DNA from: Anditalea andensis
GTDB lineage: Bacteria > Bacteroidota > Bacteroidia > Cytophagales > Cyclobacteriaceae
DNA: 64,000 nucleotides
Assembly (NCBI RefSeq): GCF_000714815.1
Contig: NZ_JMIH01000014.1
Location: 186,001-250,000 of the forward strand
Direction: 5' to 3'
Shown here piece after piece: positions 44,860 through 53,864 of the stretch. Position 1 is the stretch's first letter, and every line of letters begins with the position of its first letter. Below the pieces are notes generated by a model. It saw nothing but the letters and a program-made list of their open reading frames with translations, searched no databases and had not been told where the DNA came from. The translations under genes and the position numbers were made by a program.

Positions 44860-45948
44860 CTATACTATATGGGGAAGAGAGACTTTCACTTTGGTTCCTT
44901 CATTCAGTGCGGAGCTGAGTTCTATTTCCCCACTGAGTTGCTCTACTGACTCCTTCACCATATAAAGCCCTATACCAGAGCCAACGTTCTGCTGGGTGGC
45001 CCGCTGAAATAAATTGAAGACTTCCTTTTGGTATTTTTCATCTATGCCTATCCCATTATCAATACATAGAATGGTACACCCATCATTTTTAACAGTTATA
45101 CTTAAGCTGATTTTTTTATCTTTTTCGTGCTGCTTCTGAAAATTATAAGCATTGCTGAAGAGATTGTTCACGATTACCCTTAATTTGGCATCATCCGAAT
45201 AAAACTCTTGCTCCTGCACTACATTCATTTGAACATCGATTTCGCTTAAGTCCCATTTCTCCTGATAAGCTGCATACTGCTGTTCCAGTAAGTGGGCCAC
45301 GTCTATCTTAGTAAATTTATTGTCTATTTTAGTAGATCTATAAAAATCCAGCATTTTATAAATAAAATTATCCAGCTTATGCGTAGCAAGATCTATCATA
45401 TTAAAATATTCAAGAATATCTGGATCATTTACTTCCAATTTAGCTAATTTGGATATACCAGAAATACTCATCAGTGGCCCTCTCAATTCATGGGAAAGAC
45501 TGTAGACAAACTGATTCATTTCAGAATGGACTTTGTGCAGTTTCTCGTTTTTATAGGCCAGTTCTTTACGCGTAAAATAAATTTCCCCTGCATTTCTTAC
45601 CGCATTTTTGATCTGTTCTATGTTCCATGGTTTGTCAATAAAACGGTGTACTTCTCCTTTATTGATGGCATCGATGACTGATTGTATATCCGAATATCCA
45701 GTCAGAAGAATCCTGATAGGCAATGGATTGACCTGAATCAATTTTTCAAAAAATTCCACTCCCGTCATCTCTGGCATACGCTGATCCGCTATTACCACTT
45801 GGTATTCAAACTCCCTGACCATCTCTAGCCCCTGCTTGGCATTCAAAGCGGTATTGACGTTAAACTCTTTTCTAAGACTGGCTTTGAATGAGTTCAAATT
45901 ATTGTCTTCATCATCTATATACAGTACATTAACTTTCTGTCCTATCAT
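44860..45948 (-). CDS. Receiver domain-histidine kinase protein
   Basis: 362 residues in the order receiver (about 5-125), short linker helix, dimerisation/phosphoacceptor helices, ATPase. The receiver has the acidic pair Asp12/Asp13 and phosphoacceptor Asp55 in VVIADQRMPEMTG, ending with FIDKPWN. The kinase H-box is FVYSLSHELRGPLMSI (His153). The ATPase shows NNLFSNAYNFQ, CIDNGIGIDEKYQ and GSGIGLYMVKESV. A soluble kinase input switched by phosphotransfer is likely. It starts by a four-base overlap (ATGA) with the 7TM kinase gene, its probable partner. A CTCTCTTCC/GGAAGAGAG inverted repeat (44850-44881) lies across its 3' end. Confidence 0.92.
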   Translation of the reverse strand: MIGQKVNVLYIDDEDNNLNSFKASLRKEFNVNTALNAKQGLEMVREFEYQVVIADQRMPEMTGVEFFEKLIQVNPLPIRILLTGYSDIQSVIDAINKGEVHRFIDKPWNIEQIKNAVRNAGEIYFTRKELAYKNEKLHKVHSEMNQFVYSLSHELRGPLMSISGISKLAKLEVNDPDILEYFNMIDLATHKLDNFIYKMLDFYRSTKIDNKFTKIDVAHLLEQQYAAYQEKWDLSEIDVQMNVVQEQEFYSDDAKLRVIVNNLFSNAYNFQKQHEKDKKISLSITVKNDGCTILCIDNGIGIDEKYQKEVFNLFQRATQQNVGSGIGLYMVKESVEQLSGEIELSSALNEGTKVKVSLPHIV

Positions 45949-48083
45949 ATCATACTGGACTTTTGGTTAATCGGCAGTTTGATGATAAATGAAGTTCCGG
46001 CATCCGGCACCGTTTCTACTTCCAATGATCCATGATGCTTTTCGATAATCGAATAAACGATGGATAGGCCTAGTCCCGTACCTTTACCTACAGGTTTGGT
46101 AGTAAAGAAAGGCTCAAATATCCTTTCTTTAACGTGAGCAGGGATCCCTGGTCCGTTGTCTATTATTTCTATTCTGGCAAATTCTCCCTCTGTGGAAGTT
46201 TTGATGACTATAACTGGATTAGGGTTAGTGGCTAGGTTTTCAGTAAGCGCATGTACAGCATTGTTGACTATATTCATAAACACCTGATTTATTTTACCAG
46301 CAAGGCAATCCACCATTGGCAATTCACCAAAGTCTTTTACTATCTTGATTTTATTGGACATAGAACTGTTCAGGAGAACCAAGGTACTGTTGATCCCTGA
46401 ATGTAAATCTACTTTCTTGACATCTTGTTCATCAACTCTCGAAAAAAGTTTTAATCCTTTGACTATTTCCACAGTACGCTTGGCTCCATCCTCCATACCC
46501 TGCAGCAGCTGGGTAATTTCTTCCTTCACATATTCCAGGTCGATGTCCCTTTCTAGTCTGGATAGTTCCTTTAAAGTTTCAGCATTGAATTCTTGCAGCC
46601 CTTTATCTCTATATGCCTCCATTATTTCCAGTACATCCCCGATATCCCTTTTCAGTGGATTGATATTTGAACTCACAAAATTGATAGGGTTGTTGATTTC
46701 ATGCGCCACACCTGCGGTTAATTGACCCAAAGAAGCCATTTTTTCTTGGTTGACCAGTTGAGTTTGGGTATTCTGGAGATTTCTCAAGGTGACTTCCAGT
46801 TCATGGGTGCGGCTTTGTACTTTTTCCTCTAAGATGGCATTCTGTTCGCGGATAAGCCTTTCATTTTCTTTTACTGCTTCTAGTCTGTCGTGCTGCTCTT
46901 GTTCCTTTTCTTTTTTTAGTATATTAATTCTGTCTGCCAGTGCGAGGGATAATAATATGGCTTCTATCGCTGTTCCCAAAAGCATAGGTAAAGTAGATAA
47001 TGAACTGGAAGGAATTATTCCTTGATTTTGAAAAACGTATATTAAAAGACCTACTAAAAAAGTACCCCAAGCTATTAAAAAGAAAACTGCTGGTCTTGAA
47101 CCTTTCCGGGCAATAGTGATTCCTATAGTTATAAATAATATCACTCCCACAAATCCTGTAATATCTATAATTCTATAACTAATCTCAACAAAACCCAATA
47201 ATCTCACTATTATACCTGCTATATATAAAATAATAATGATTATTAGAAGTTTATCTAAAGCAGGTACAAAATATTTAGTTTTTAAAAAACTCTTTATAAA
47301 TAAGACAGCTAATACCCCAGCAATAGCTGGGAAGACTATTATGCTTAAACTGAATAAATAAGGATTTTCTCCGAGTATATAAATATGGGAAAATCCAAGT
47401 AAAGATAACTGTGCTAATCCTATAAATAATACATATAAGGAATAATACATATAAACCTTATCTTCAATGATAAAATACAGTATAATATTATACAAAAATA
47501 GGGCAAGCATTAACCCAACATATATATTAATTAATAGCATTCTATTGGAATATATTTTTAAAAAAGACTCTTTTTCTTCTACAATCACATTGAATCCGAT
47601 AGGGTCATTGGATGTAATTACAGCTATAAACTCTCCTTCCTTTAAATCAGCATAAGATATTTCAAAAATAGGACGGGGATATGTTAAAGGGTTAGATAAT
47701 TTATTACTTGTCCCTGAGCTATTAAATAATTTTAACTGGCCATTTTCTTCTATATATAAATCCAGTTTATGAAACAATGGACTTGTGAACTCCAATACAT
47801 AGGCTTCATTCTCATTAAAAGTCCTACCCTTAAAATTAAACCCTACTATAAATTTATCTTTTATAAATCCATGAGATATATTACCATTAATTTCATCTAT
47901 TAAACTAAGCTCATTTATATTTTTAATATAGTCTGTATCACTGTGGTATAAACTAAAAACTTTTACTTGATTCACATTGTTTGCATTAAAATATTGCAAA
48001 CTTACAACCAATGATATTAAAATTAATATAAAAAAAAATAAAATTATTGCAATTTTTTTATTTGGTTTTATTTTACTATCCAT
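45945..48083 (-). CDS. 7TM-DISM sensor histidine kinase
   Basis: 712 residues. An N-terminal membrane segment (IAIILFFFILILISLVVSLQ) precedes a periplasmic 7TMR-DISMED2-like beta-sandwich (about 35-170), which resembles carbohydrate-binding folds, then seven membrane helices (about 180-390, e.g. LLINIYVGLMLALFLYNIIL; VYMYYSLYVLFIGLAQLSLL). A coiled coil (about 390-440), the H-box LTAGVAHEINNPINFVSSN (His461) and an ATPase (NNAVHALTENL; IIDNGPGIPAHVKE; GKGTGLGLSIVYSIIEKHHG) follow. It likely senses a small extracellular ligand. It overlaps the acyltransferase-like gene by eight bases and the receiver-kinase gene by four. Confidence 0.93.
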   Translation of the reverse strand: MDSKIKPNKKIAIILFFFILILISLVVSLQYFNANNVNQVKVFSLYHSDTDYIKNINELSLIDEINGNISHGFIKDKFIVGFNFKGRTFNENEAYVLEFTSPLFHKLDLYIEENGQLKLFNSSGTSNKLSNPLTYPRPIFEISYADLKEGEFIAVITSNDPIGFNVIVEEKESFLKIYSNRMLLINIYVGLMLALFLYNIILYFIIEDKVYMYYSLYVLFIGLAQLSLLGFSHIYILGENPYLFSLSIIVFPAIAGVLAVLFIKSFLKTKYFVPALDKLLIIIIILYIAGIIVRLLGFVEISYRIIDITGFVGVILFITIGITIARKGSRPAVFFLIAWGTFLVGLLIYVFQNQGIIPSSSLSTLPMLLGTAIEAILLSLALADRINILKKEKEQEQHDRLEAVKENERLIREQNAILEEKVQSRTHELEVTLRNLQNTQTQLVNQEKMASLGQLTAGVAHEINNPINFVSSNINPLKRDIGDVLEIMEAYRDKGLQEFNAETLKELSRLERDIDLEYVKEEITQLLQGMEDGAKRTVEIVKGLKLFSRVDEQDVKKVDLHSGINSTLVLLNSSMSNKIKIVKDFGELPMVDCLAGKINQVFMNIVNNAVHALTENLATNPNPVIVIKTSTEGEFARIEIIDNGPGIPAHVKERIFEPFFTTKPVGKGTGLGLSIVYSIIEKHHGSLEVETVPDAGTSFIIKLPINQKSSMI

Positions 48084-48789
48084 GACTAGTAGATGTCAAA
48101 TGTGGTAACTTCAAATCAAATTCCACATCCATAGAACCTTTTGGCCCTGTTTCCTGCGATAAATGGCTTAAATTATTCCTCAATTTAAAAATAAAGTCTC
48201 GATCCTCGAAATGAGCAGATGATAGATTTTCAATATCATCTATTTCAAGAGCAGTTGCTATTAATCCTTCCTTAGGATAAAAAAATTTTCCATTATCTCC
48301 TAAAGTCGATATAATTCTGAAACCAACTTTATAACAGTTTCTTAATGTAGCTGGTGAACAAAATGCCAGTAATCTTTTTATGTTTAATTGTGAGCTAATG
48401 GCTACACCTACCCTGCCTAAATATATACTTCCGATCCCATATCCTGCTACTTCTTTAGAATTCCATAATCCACAGAGCTCTGCCATTTCTAATGGTTTAA
48501 AATCACTTATATAATCTAAAATCTTAGCATCTAAATCTTTAGTCGCTTCTACTACTGGAAGGGGAAATGCTTCTGAATTTAATTGAATTCTAGCGCCTCC
48601 CAAAATTCTATTATCATCAATAGCTTCTACTAATATTAAATAGACATTGGAATCTTCAGTCCAAGATGTATCAGCAGAGGTAACTTTAGTTACTCCATAG
48701 GTTGCCAAGACATTTAAATGTCCTTGTATATATTTCTCCGTAGCTTCCGAATCATCTTTAGCTTTTATAATTCTTACCTTAACCTTCAT
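48076..48789 (-). CDS. GNAT-fold acyltransferase, N-acyl amino acid synthase/LuxI-like
   Basis: About 237 residues; ATGs at 48798 and 48789 are both possible, and either overlaps the end of the E1-like gene. It resembles the GNAT-related N-acyl amino acid synthase/autoinducer synthase group: VYLILVEAIDDNRILGGARI, MAELCGLWNSKEVAGYGIGS and RLLAFCSPATLRNCYKVGFR. These enzymes join an acyl group to an amino acid or related amine. The fold assignment rests on this pattern and needs a profile search. Encoded between an adenylating enzyme and a receptor kinase, it could make the signal that the kinase senses (inference). Confidence 0.7.
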   Translation of the reverse strand: MKVKVRIIKAKDDSEATEKYIQGHLNVLATYGVTKVTSADTSWTEDSNVYLILVEAIDDNRILGGARIQLNSEAFPLPVVEATKDLDAKILDYISDFKPLEMAELCGLWNSKEVAGYGIGSIYLGRVGVAISSQLNIKRLLAFCSPATLRNCYKVGFRIISTLGDNGKFFYPKEGLIATALEIDDIENLSSAHFEDRDFIFKLRNNLSHLSQETGPKGSMDVEFDLKLPHLTSTSHG

Positions 48790-49882
48790 ATCTAGCATTT
48801 AAATATTCATCCAAATCAATATATAATCTCATTGAGACATCTGTTTCCCCTAATAGTATTACTCTAGCAAAATGGGAACAAGCAGCTCCTCCCAACAGTA
48901 CTGAGGAACCTATCTGCGGCCATGTAGACAGGGTTCTTCCTATTTCCATGAAACTTTCCCTACCCCTTATAGAAATTTTATCAAAATCAACGATACTCAT
49001 AAAATAAGCCTGCGCATGCTCAGACATTCCTGCCAATAATTGACTTTCCTCTCCAAATTGAGCAAGCTTACCATGAAATATAGGCCTTTTGGGTTCCAAA
49101 TCAAACCTTTCTATGTCAATCATTCCCCTATCACTGGTATCCATCAAGACAGGAATGTTTAATGATTTGGCCATCAGGCGGCTACTTATCTTTATATCCA
49201 GACTATCACACTCTTCTATTAATAGATCGAGATTCCCCCCCTCTGTAAAAAATTGAAGCATATTTTCAGCCGTTACACCCTTATCATATACGGTTACCTT
49301 TAAGTACGGATCAAGTTCTGCTATCTCTCTGGCCACTATATTGACTTTTGAATCACCCAGATTACATACGCTGGACCTGATCCTGTTCAGGTTGCTTAAA
49401 TCCAAAGTGTCAAAATCCGCAATCCTAAGCTCGCCGAAAGAACGCTCCATCGCCAAACTGACCGCCACACTCTGGCCTACAGACAAACCTATCACCCCGA
49501 CTGCCTTGGTAGATAATACCTCCTGCTCTTCTAGAGTAATCTTGTTCTTGTTTCTTGCAGTACGCACCCTGATAAAATATGCTTCCTTCAGTAAGACCAC
49601 AAGAGTATTTCTCCAAGGATAATATATATAGTTACTCAGGGTATCTATCGGATGTGTTTTTAAATATTCCTCCGTCTCCAGTGCCAATTCACTTTGTGTA
49701 TACCGTCTGGAAGGATGTTCTATCTTAATCAATTCCCCTATCTGGGAAGAAAGGGTGTCTTTGATAATTAAACCCGGAATGTTGCGGATTTTATTTAATA
49801 TCTGGATATCTGTCTCTGACGTGGGGTCTAATATAATAGGTCTAAAATCAGTATCCTTAAAGGACTGTAAACATTCTTTCAT
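48779..49882 (-). CDS. ThiF/E1-like adenylating enzyme
   Basis: 367 residues. A unique N-terminal region (1-125) is followed by the ThiF/MoeB/E1 Rossmann domain: AVGVIGLSVGQSVAVSLAME (128-146; variant nucleotide loop), ELRIADFDTLDLSNLNRIRS (with Arg167), GDSKVNIVAREI (Lys179) and LIEECDSLDIKISSRLM (Asp226 at the Mg site). ATP-binding residues are therefore kept. I see no CxxC zinc motif and no clear catalytic cysteine in the usual crossover loop. E1-like proteins activate a carboxylate by adenylation. It resembles the ThiF part of Rv1355c-type proteins without their nitroreductase part. First gene of the operon. Confidence 0.85.
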   Translation of the reverse strand: MKECLQSFKDTDFRPIILDPTSETDIQILNKIRNIPGLIIKDTLSSQIGELIKIEHPSRRYTQSELALETEEYLKTHPIDTLSNYIYYPWRNTLVVLLKEAYFIRVRTARNKNKITLEEQEVLSTKAVGVIGLSVGQSVAVSLAMERSFGELRIADFDTLDLSNLNRIRSSVCNLGDSKVNIVAREIAELDPYLKVTVYDKGVTAENMLQFFTEGGNLDLLIEECDSLDIKISSRLMAKSLNIPVLMDTSDRGMIDIERFDLEPKRPIFHGKLAQFGEESQLLAGMSEHAQAYFMSIVDFDKISIRGRESFMEIGRTLSTWPQIGSSVLLGGAACSHFARVILLGETDVSMRLYIDLDEYLNARYEG

Positions 49883-50132
49883 GAAAGCTTTGATAAAAAT
49901 AGTTCTAAATTGCAGGTAAAGTTATATTTAAGAATTTAAAATAGAACATATTTGTATAAAAATAATTATTGGTACCTAAAAAAACGTATTATACCATAAT
50001 AAAAAAGCTTATTAACAACAGGATAGCTTTATAATAAAATAAAACCACCGCGTGATCTAAATTTTAATTAAATCATATCCAAAAAAATACCTAATTTAGC
50101 ATATAATTCTATAATGTGTCGGAGAGCAATAA
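49883..50132. other. Divergent regulatory region between the E1-like gene and the receiver gene
   Basis: 250 very AT-rich bases. It must hold both promoters, but no unambiguous -33/-7 pair or strong palindrome was found. Confidence 0.4.
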
Positions 50133-50603
50133 ATGAAAGATTCAGAAGAAAAAATTAAGGTTTTATATGTAGATGATGAAGTTAACAACCTTCATGCATT
50201 CAAAGCTACCTTTAGAAGGGAATACCAGATCTTCTTAGCAGAATCAGCTGATGAAGCCAGGAAAATCCTAGATGAGGAGGATATCGAGATCATCATTACT
50301 GATCAACGGATGCCTAATGAGACTGGTGTCGAGTTTTTAGAATCTATCATCCCCCCTCATCCTGATCCTATGAGGATTCTCTTAACAGGATTTACAGACA
50401 TACAGGCAGTAATAGATGCCATAAATAAAGGTCAAGTCTATCATTATCTCACTAAGCCTTGGGAGGAGGATTATATGAGGACTGTAGTAAAAAATGCATT
50501 TGAGGTATTTGAACTTCGAAGAAAAAATGCCCAGCTCACCAAAAGCCTATTAAAAGCCAATGATCAGCTGGAGTTTTTATTGAGACAAAATCTGCTTTCT
50601 TAA
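50133..50603 (+). CDS. Stand-alone receiver-domain response regulator
   Basis: 156 residues: a receiver with Asp14/Asp15 and phosphoacceptor Asp57 in IIITDQRMPNETGVEFLES, then DIQAVIDAINKGQVYHYLTK and a short helical tail. No output domain. It is very close in sequence to the receiver of the nearby receiver-kinase protein (both have VLYxDDExNNL, DQRMP.. TGVEF, RILLTG and DIQ.VIDAINKG.V). Divergent from the E1-like operon, it is the likely soluble partner of the 7TM kinase or of the second kinase. Its stop codon overlaps that of the convergent alanine dehydrogenase gene by four bases. Confidence 0.92.
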   Translation: MKDSEEKIKVLYVDDEVNNLHAFKATFRREYQIFLAESADEARKILDEEDIEIIITDQRMPNETGVEFLESIIPPHPDPMRILLTGFTDIQAVIDAINKGQVYHYLTKPWEEDYMRTVVKNAFEVFELRRKNAQLTKSLLKANDQLEFLLRQNLLS

Positions 50604-51814
50604 TAACGCGCGGCTAAAAGTAACTGTAGCTCTTTATGGGTCATTAGAAATTTTCTTCCCAAATGGGCATTGGTGAGGCTACCTCTATAGGTATATACTC
50701 CTTTCATAAACCATTTATAATTAAATATCATCTCTTCTGCACCACCCAGGTCTGCCATCTGAAGTAAGATCGGTGTAAATATATTACTCAATGCTACCGA
50801 AGCTGTACGGGAGACCCTGGATGCAATGTTGGGAACACAGTAATGAATGATATCATATTTATTAAATGTAGGTTCTTCATGCGTAGTCATTTCTGAAGTT
50901 TCTATACAGCCTCCCTGGTCTATACTGACATCTATGATGATGCTGCCGGGCATCATAGCCGCCACCATTTCTTCTGACACCACTATTTTGGTTTTGCCCT
51001 TCTCCGCTCTTAATGCTCCTATGACCACATCAGCCTCTTTAAGCGCCTGGCCTAGGGTGTAATTGTCTATAGTGGAAGTATAAACCTGCTGGCCCAAAAG
51101 CTGTTTAATCCTCCTCAATTTATAGATATGGTTATCGAAAATCTTAATAGTGGCTCCTAGCCCTAAAGCCGTCCGGGCAGCATACTCTGCTACTGTCCCT
51201 GCCCCTATTATCACTACCTGGGTAGGCGGCACACCGGTAATCCCCCCCAATATAAGCCCTTTTCCATCATTAACACTGCTTAGGTACTCGGCTGCTACCA
51301 GCATCACGGTGCTTCCTGCTATTTCACTCATGGCACGTACCACTGGCATGCCCCCGACCTTATCCTCAAGATTTTCAAAAGCTACTGCAGTGATCTTTTT
51401 CCTATTTAGGGCATGGATAAAATCAGCATTCTGCTTCCCAAGCTGTAAAGCAGAAATCAGGCAGGCACCTGGGCGCATAAATGCGATTTCATCTTCCTTT
51501 GGCGGCTCTACTTTAAGCACTACTTCGGCATCAAATGCCTCTTTGGCACTGTAGACCACTTTTGCGCCTGCATCAGAATAATCCTTATCTGAAAACTTGG
51601 AGTATTTACCTGCGTTTGACTCCACCATCACCCGCTGTCCATTATTGACAAGCAATGCTACTGCTTCTGGAGTGAGCACCACTCTCTTTTCCTGAAAAGC
51701 CACTTCTCTGGGCAGCCCTATCAATAAAGCATTTTTAGAATTTTTAGTTTTTTCTACTGCCTCCTTCGGATAAAGCTTAGTCTCTGAAGCTATTTCTGCC
51801 AACTTATCTGCCAT
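50600..51814 (-). CDS. ald: Alanine dehydrogenase
   Basis: Reversible NAD-dependent deamination of L-alanine to pyruvate and ammonia. 404 residues, slightly longer than the usual 370 owing to about 28 extra N-terminal residues. Motifs: IGLPREVAFQEKRVVLTPEA (N-terminal substrate domain), AFENLEDKVGGMPVVRAMSE, the Rossmann loop VVIIGAGTVAEYAARTALGL, VIGALRAEKGKTKIVVSEEM and IIIDVSIDQGGCIETSEMTT. Its start overlaps the end of tsaE by 11 bases, so it is translated from the porX-tsaE-ald message. Confidence 0.92.
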   Translation of the reverse strand: MADKLAEIASETKLYPKEAVEKTKNSKNALLIGLPREVAFQEKRVVLTPEAVALLVNNGQRVMVESNAGKYSKFSDKDYSDAGAKVVYSAKEAFDAEVVLKVEPPKEDEIAFMRPGACLISALQLGKQNADFIHALNRKKITAVAFENLEDKVGGMPVVRAMSEIAGSTVMLVAAEYLSSVNDGKGLILGGITGVPPTQVVIIGAGTVAEYAARTALGLGATIKIFDNHIYKLRRIKQLLGQQVYTSTIDNYTLGQALKEADVVIGALRAEKGKTKIVVSEEMVAAMMPGSIIIDVSIDQGGCIETSEMTTHEEPTFNKYDIIHYCVPNIASRVSRTASVALSNIFTPILLQMADLGGAEEMIFNYKWFMKGVYTYRGSLTNAHLGRKFLMTHKELQLLLAARY

Positions 51815-52238
51815 CTCTGATGATGTTTATGGTAATGATCCTTTCTTGATTTTCCCCTACCGATATATCTATTAAAGCAAAATCACCTGGAATATATGCG
51901 GCTACTTTTTCAGCCCATTCTATCCAGCAATATTGGCCGCTATAAAAGTATTCATCCACTCCTATATCCAATGCTTCCACAGGATCTTCTACCCTATAAA
52001 AATCAAAATGAAAATATAGCTCCCCCCTAGTATCCTGATATTCATTTACTAAGGAAAAGGTAGGACTGCTTACCTGATCCACTATTTGGAAATGCTCAGC
52101 TATCCCTTTTATTATAGTAGTCTTCCCTGCTCCCATCTGCCCTTTAAACACCCATATGGTCTCGTTTTTACAGATGTCTATAATGCGCATGACAGCTTCC
52201 GATAGCTGGGAAAGCTTTGAACAATAGATACGTTCCAA
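51804..52238 (-). CDS. tsaE: tRNA threonylcarbamoyladenosine biosynthesis ATPase
   Basis: Small P-loop ATPase that powers the TsaBD complex making t6A37 in tRNA. 144 residues, normal. Walker A FKGQMGAGKTTIIKGI, VSSPTFSLVNEYQD, the acidic FHFDFYRVEDPVEALDIG and the conserved WIEWAEKVAAYIP near the C-terminus identify it. It begins one base after the porX stop and overlaps ald. Confidence 0.96.
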   Translation of the reverse strand: MERIYCSKLSQLSEAVMRIIDICKNETIWVFKGQMGAGKTTIIKGIAEHFQIVDQVSSPTFSLVNEYQDTRGELYFHFDFYRVEDPVEALDIGVDEYFYSGQYCWIEWAEKVAAYIPGDFALIDISVGENQERIITINIIRDGR

Positions 52239-52239
52239 A

Positions 52240-53799
52240 TTAATAATTCTTAGGTGTAAGGTGCACCAAAGGTACGATTATTTCTTCCAAAGATACTCCT
52301 CCATGCTGAAAGGTATCCTTATAATAATTTACGTAATAGTTATAATTGTTTGGATAGGCAAAGAAATAATCTTCCACTGCAAAGACGTAGCTGGTAGAAA
52401 TATTAAATTTTGGAAGTTTAGCTTCATCTGGTTTATTGATCTCAAAAACTTTTCCAGACTCAAAATTTAAATTCTTGCCCTGTTTATATCTTAGGTTGGT
52501 AGTGACAGTTCTGTCACCGATAATTTTATATGGCCTGTGCACCCTTTTAGTACCATGGTCTGTAGTTACGACAACTTCCGCCCCTGACTCACTGATTTTT
52601 TTAAATAACTCAAACAAGGAGGAATGGGTAAACCAGCTTTCAGTAAGTGACCGATAAGCTGATTCATTTGGGGCCAGTTCTTTGATCATTTTCATATCTG
52701 TCCGGGCATGGGACATCATATCTACAAAATTATATACCAGTACATTCAGGTCGTTATTGATCAGATTAGTAAAATTATCCAGAACGGCTTTTCCTTGGTT
52801 CACCTGAAGAATTTTATGGTAAGAAGATTTTATGTTTAACCGGTTCTTCTGAATATTTACCTTCAAAAATTCCTCTTCGTGATTATTTTTACCTTCATCA
52901 GTATCCTCTCCTTCCCAAAGATCAGGGTGGAAACGTGCCATATCTATCGGCATCATACCACTGAACAATGCATTACGGGCATAAGCAGTGGTGGTAGGAA
53001 GAATACTATAATAAGTCTCATCACTCTCCACATTAAAGTGAGGACTTAGCAGTGGTTCTATAATTTCCCACTGATCTAGCCTTAGGTTATCAATGACAAT
53101 AAAGAACAGCGGTTTCCCTTCTTTGAGTTTAGGAAATACTTTTTCTTTCATCACTTGATGGGAGAGTATTGGTTTTTCGATGTTTGGCTCATTGAGCCAA
53201 TCCAGATAATTTTCCTTTATAAATTTAGCAAAGTTGGCATTGGCTTCAGTTTTCTGAGTGTCCAGAACCTCCTGCATGCTTTTATTCTCTGTTTTATCTA
53301 TTTCGAGTTCCCAGTAGGTAAGTTTGGTATATATATCGGACCATTCTTTATGGTCTATGGCATCATTATAGGCCATGCTGATGTTTCGAAAATCCTGTTG
53401 ATAAAAAAGATTGGTCTTTTCGGTAATAAGCTGCTTGTTTTGAAGGATCTTTTTTACAGAAAGCAGGATCTGGTTTGGATTGATAGGTTTAATGAGATAA
53501 TCGGCTATTTTGCCTCCTATGGCATCATCCATAATATGCTCTTCCTCACTTTTGGTGATCATCACCACTGGGGTCTGAGGCTTGAGGATTTTTACCTGCT
53601 GAAGTGTCTCCAGTCCAGTCATCCCAGGCATCATTTCATCCAAAAAAATAACATCGAAGTTTTGCTCCTCTACTTTTTCTATAGCATCCACTCCGCTATT
53701 TACTGTAGTAATCTCATATCCCTTTTGTTCTAGGAACATTATATGGGGTTTTAACAGATCAATTTCGTCATCAGCCCAAAGGATTTTAAATTTTTGCAT
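52240..53799 (-). CDS. porX: PorX-type response regulator with PglZ domain
   Basis: Start at MQKFKILWADDEIDLLKPHI; the open frame extends 17 codons upstream with no family similarity. 519 residues: receiver (1-120) with Asp54 in VIFLDEMMPGMTG, a helical linker, then a PglZ alkaline-phosphatase-superfamily domain (FFIVIDNLRLDQWEIIEPLL with the metal Asp; ILPTTTAYARNALFSGMMP; VVVTTDHGTKRVHRPYKIIG). In Porphyromonas and Flavobacterium PorX regulates type IX secretion together with PorY and an ECF sigma factor, and the PglZ domain cleaves oligonucleotides. Neighbours tsaE and ald are co-transcribed. No porY gene is in the window. Confidence 0.93.
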   Translation of the reverse strand: MQKFKILWADDEIDLLKPHIMFLEQKGYEITTVNSGVDAIEKVEEQNFDVIFLDEMMPGMTGLETLQQVKILKPQTPVVMITKSEEEHIMDDAIGGKIADYLIKPINPNQILLSVKKILQNKQLITEKTNLFYQQDFRNISMAYNDAIDHKEWSDIYTKLTYWELEIDKTENKSMQEVLDTQKTEANANFAKFIKENYLDWLNEPNIEKPILSHQVMKEKVFPKLKEGKPLFFIVIDNLRLDQWEIIEPLLSPHFNVESDETYYSILPTTTAYARNALFSGMMPIDMARFHPDLWEGEDTDEGKNNHEEEFLKVNIQKNRLNIKSSYHKILQVNQGKAVLDNFTNLINNDLNVLVYNFVDMMSHARTDMKMIKELAPNESAYRSLTESWFTHSSLFELFKKISESGAEVVVTTDHGTKRVHRPYKIIGDRTVTTNLRYKQGKNLNFESGKVFEINKPDEAKLPKFNISTSYVFAVEDYFFAYPNNYNYYVNYYKDTFQHGGVSLEEIIVPLVHLTPKNY

Positions 53800-53864
53800 A
53801 TTAATTGGTTTATATCTTTTAAAATTATAATTACTTTTGGCCTTTATCACAAAAACACAGGTCC

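Noticed and set aside
53155-53733. 192-codon plus-strand hydrophobic frame within porX
   Set aside because: Antisense to the conserved PorX receiver and linker; composition follows from the opposite strand.
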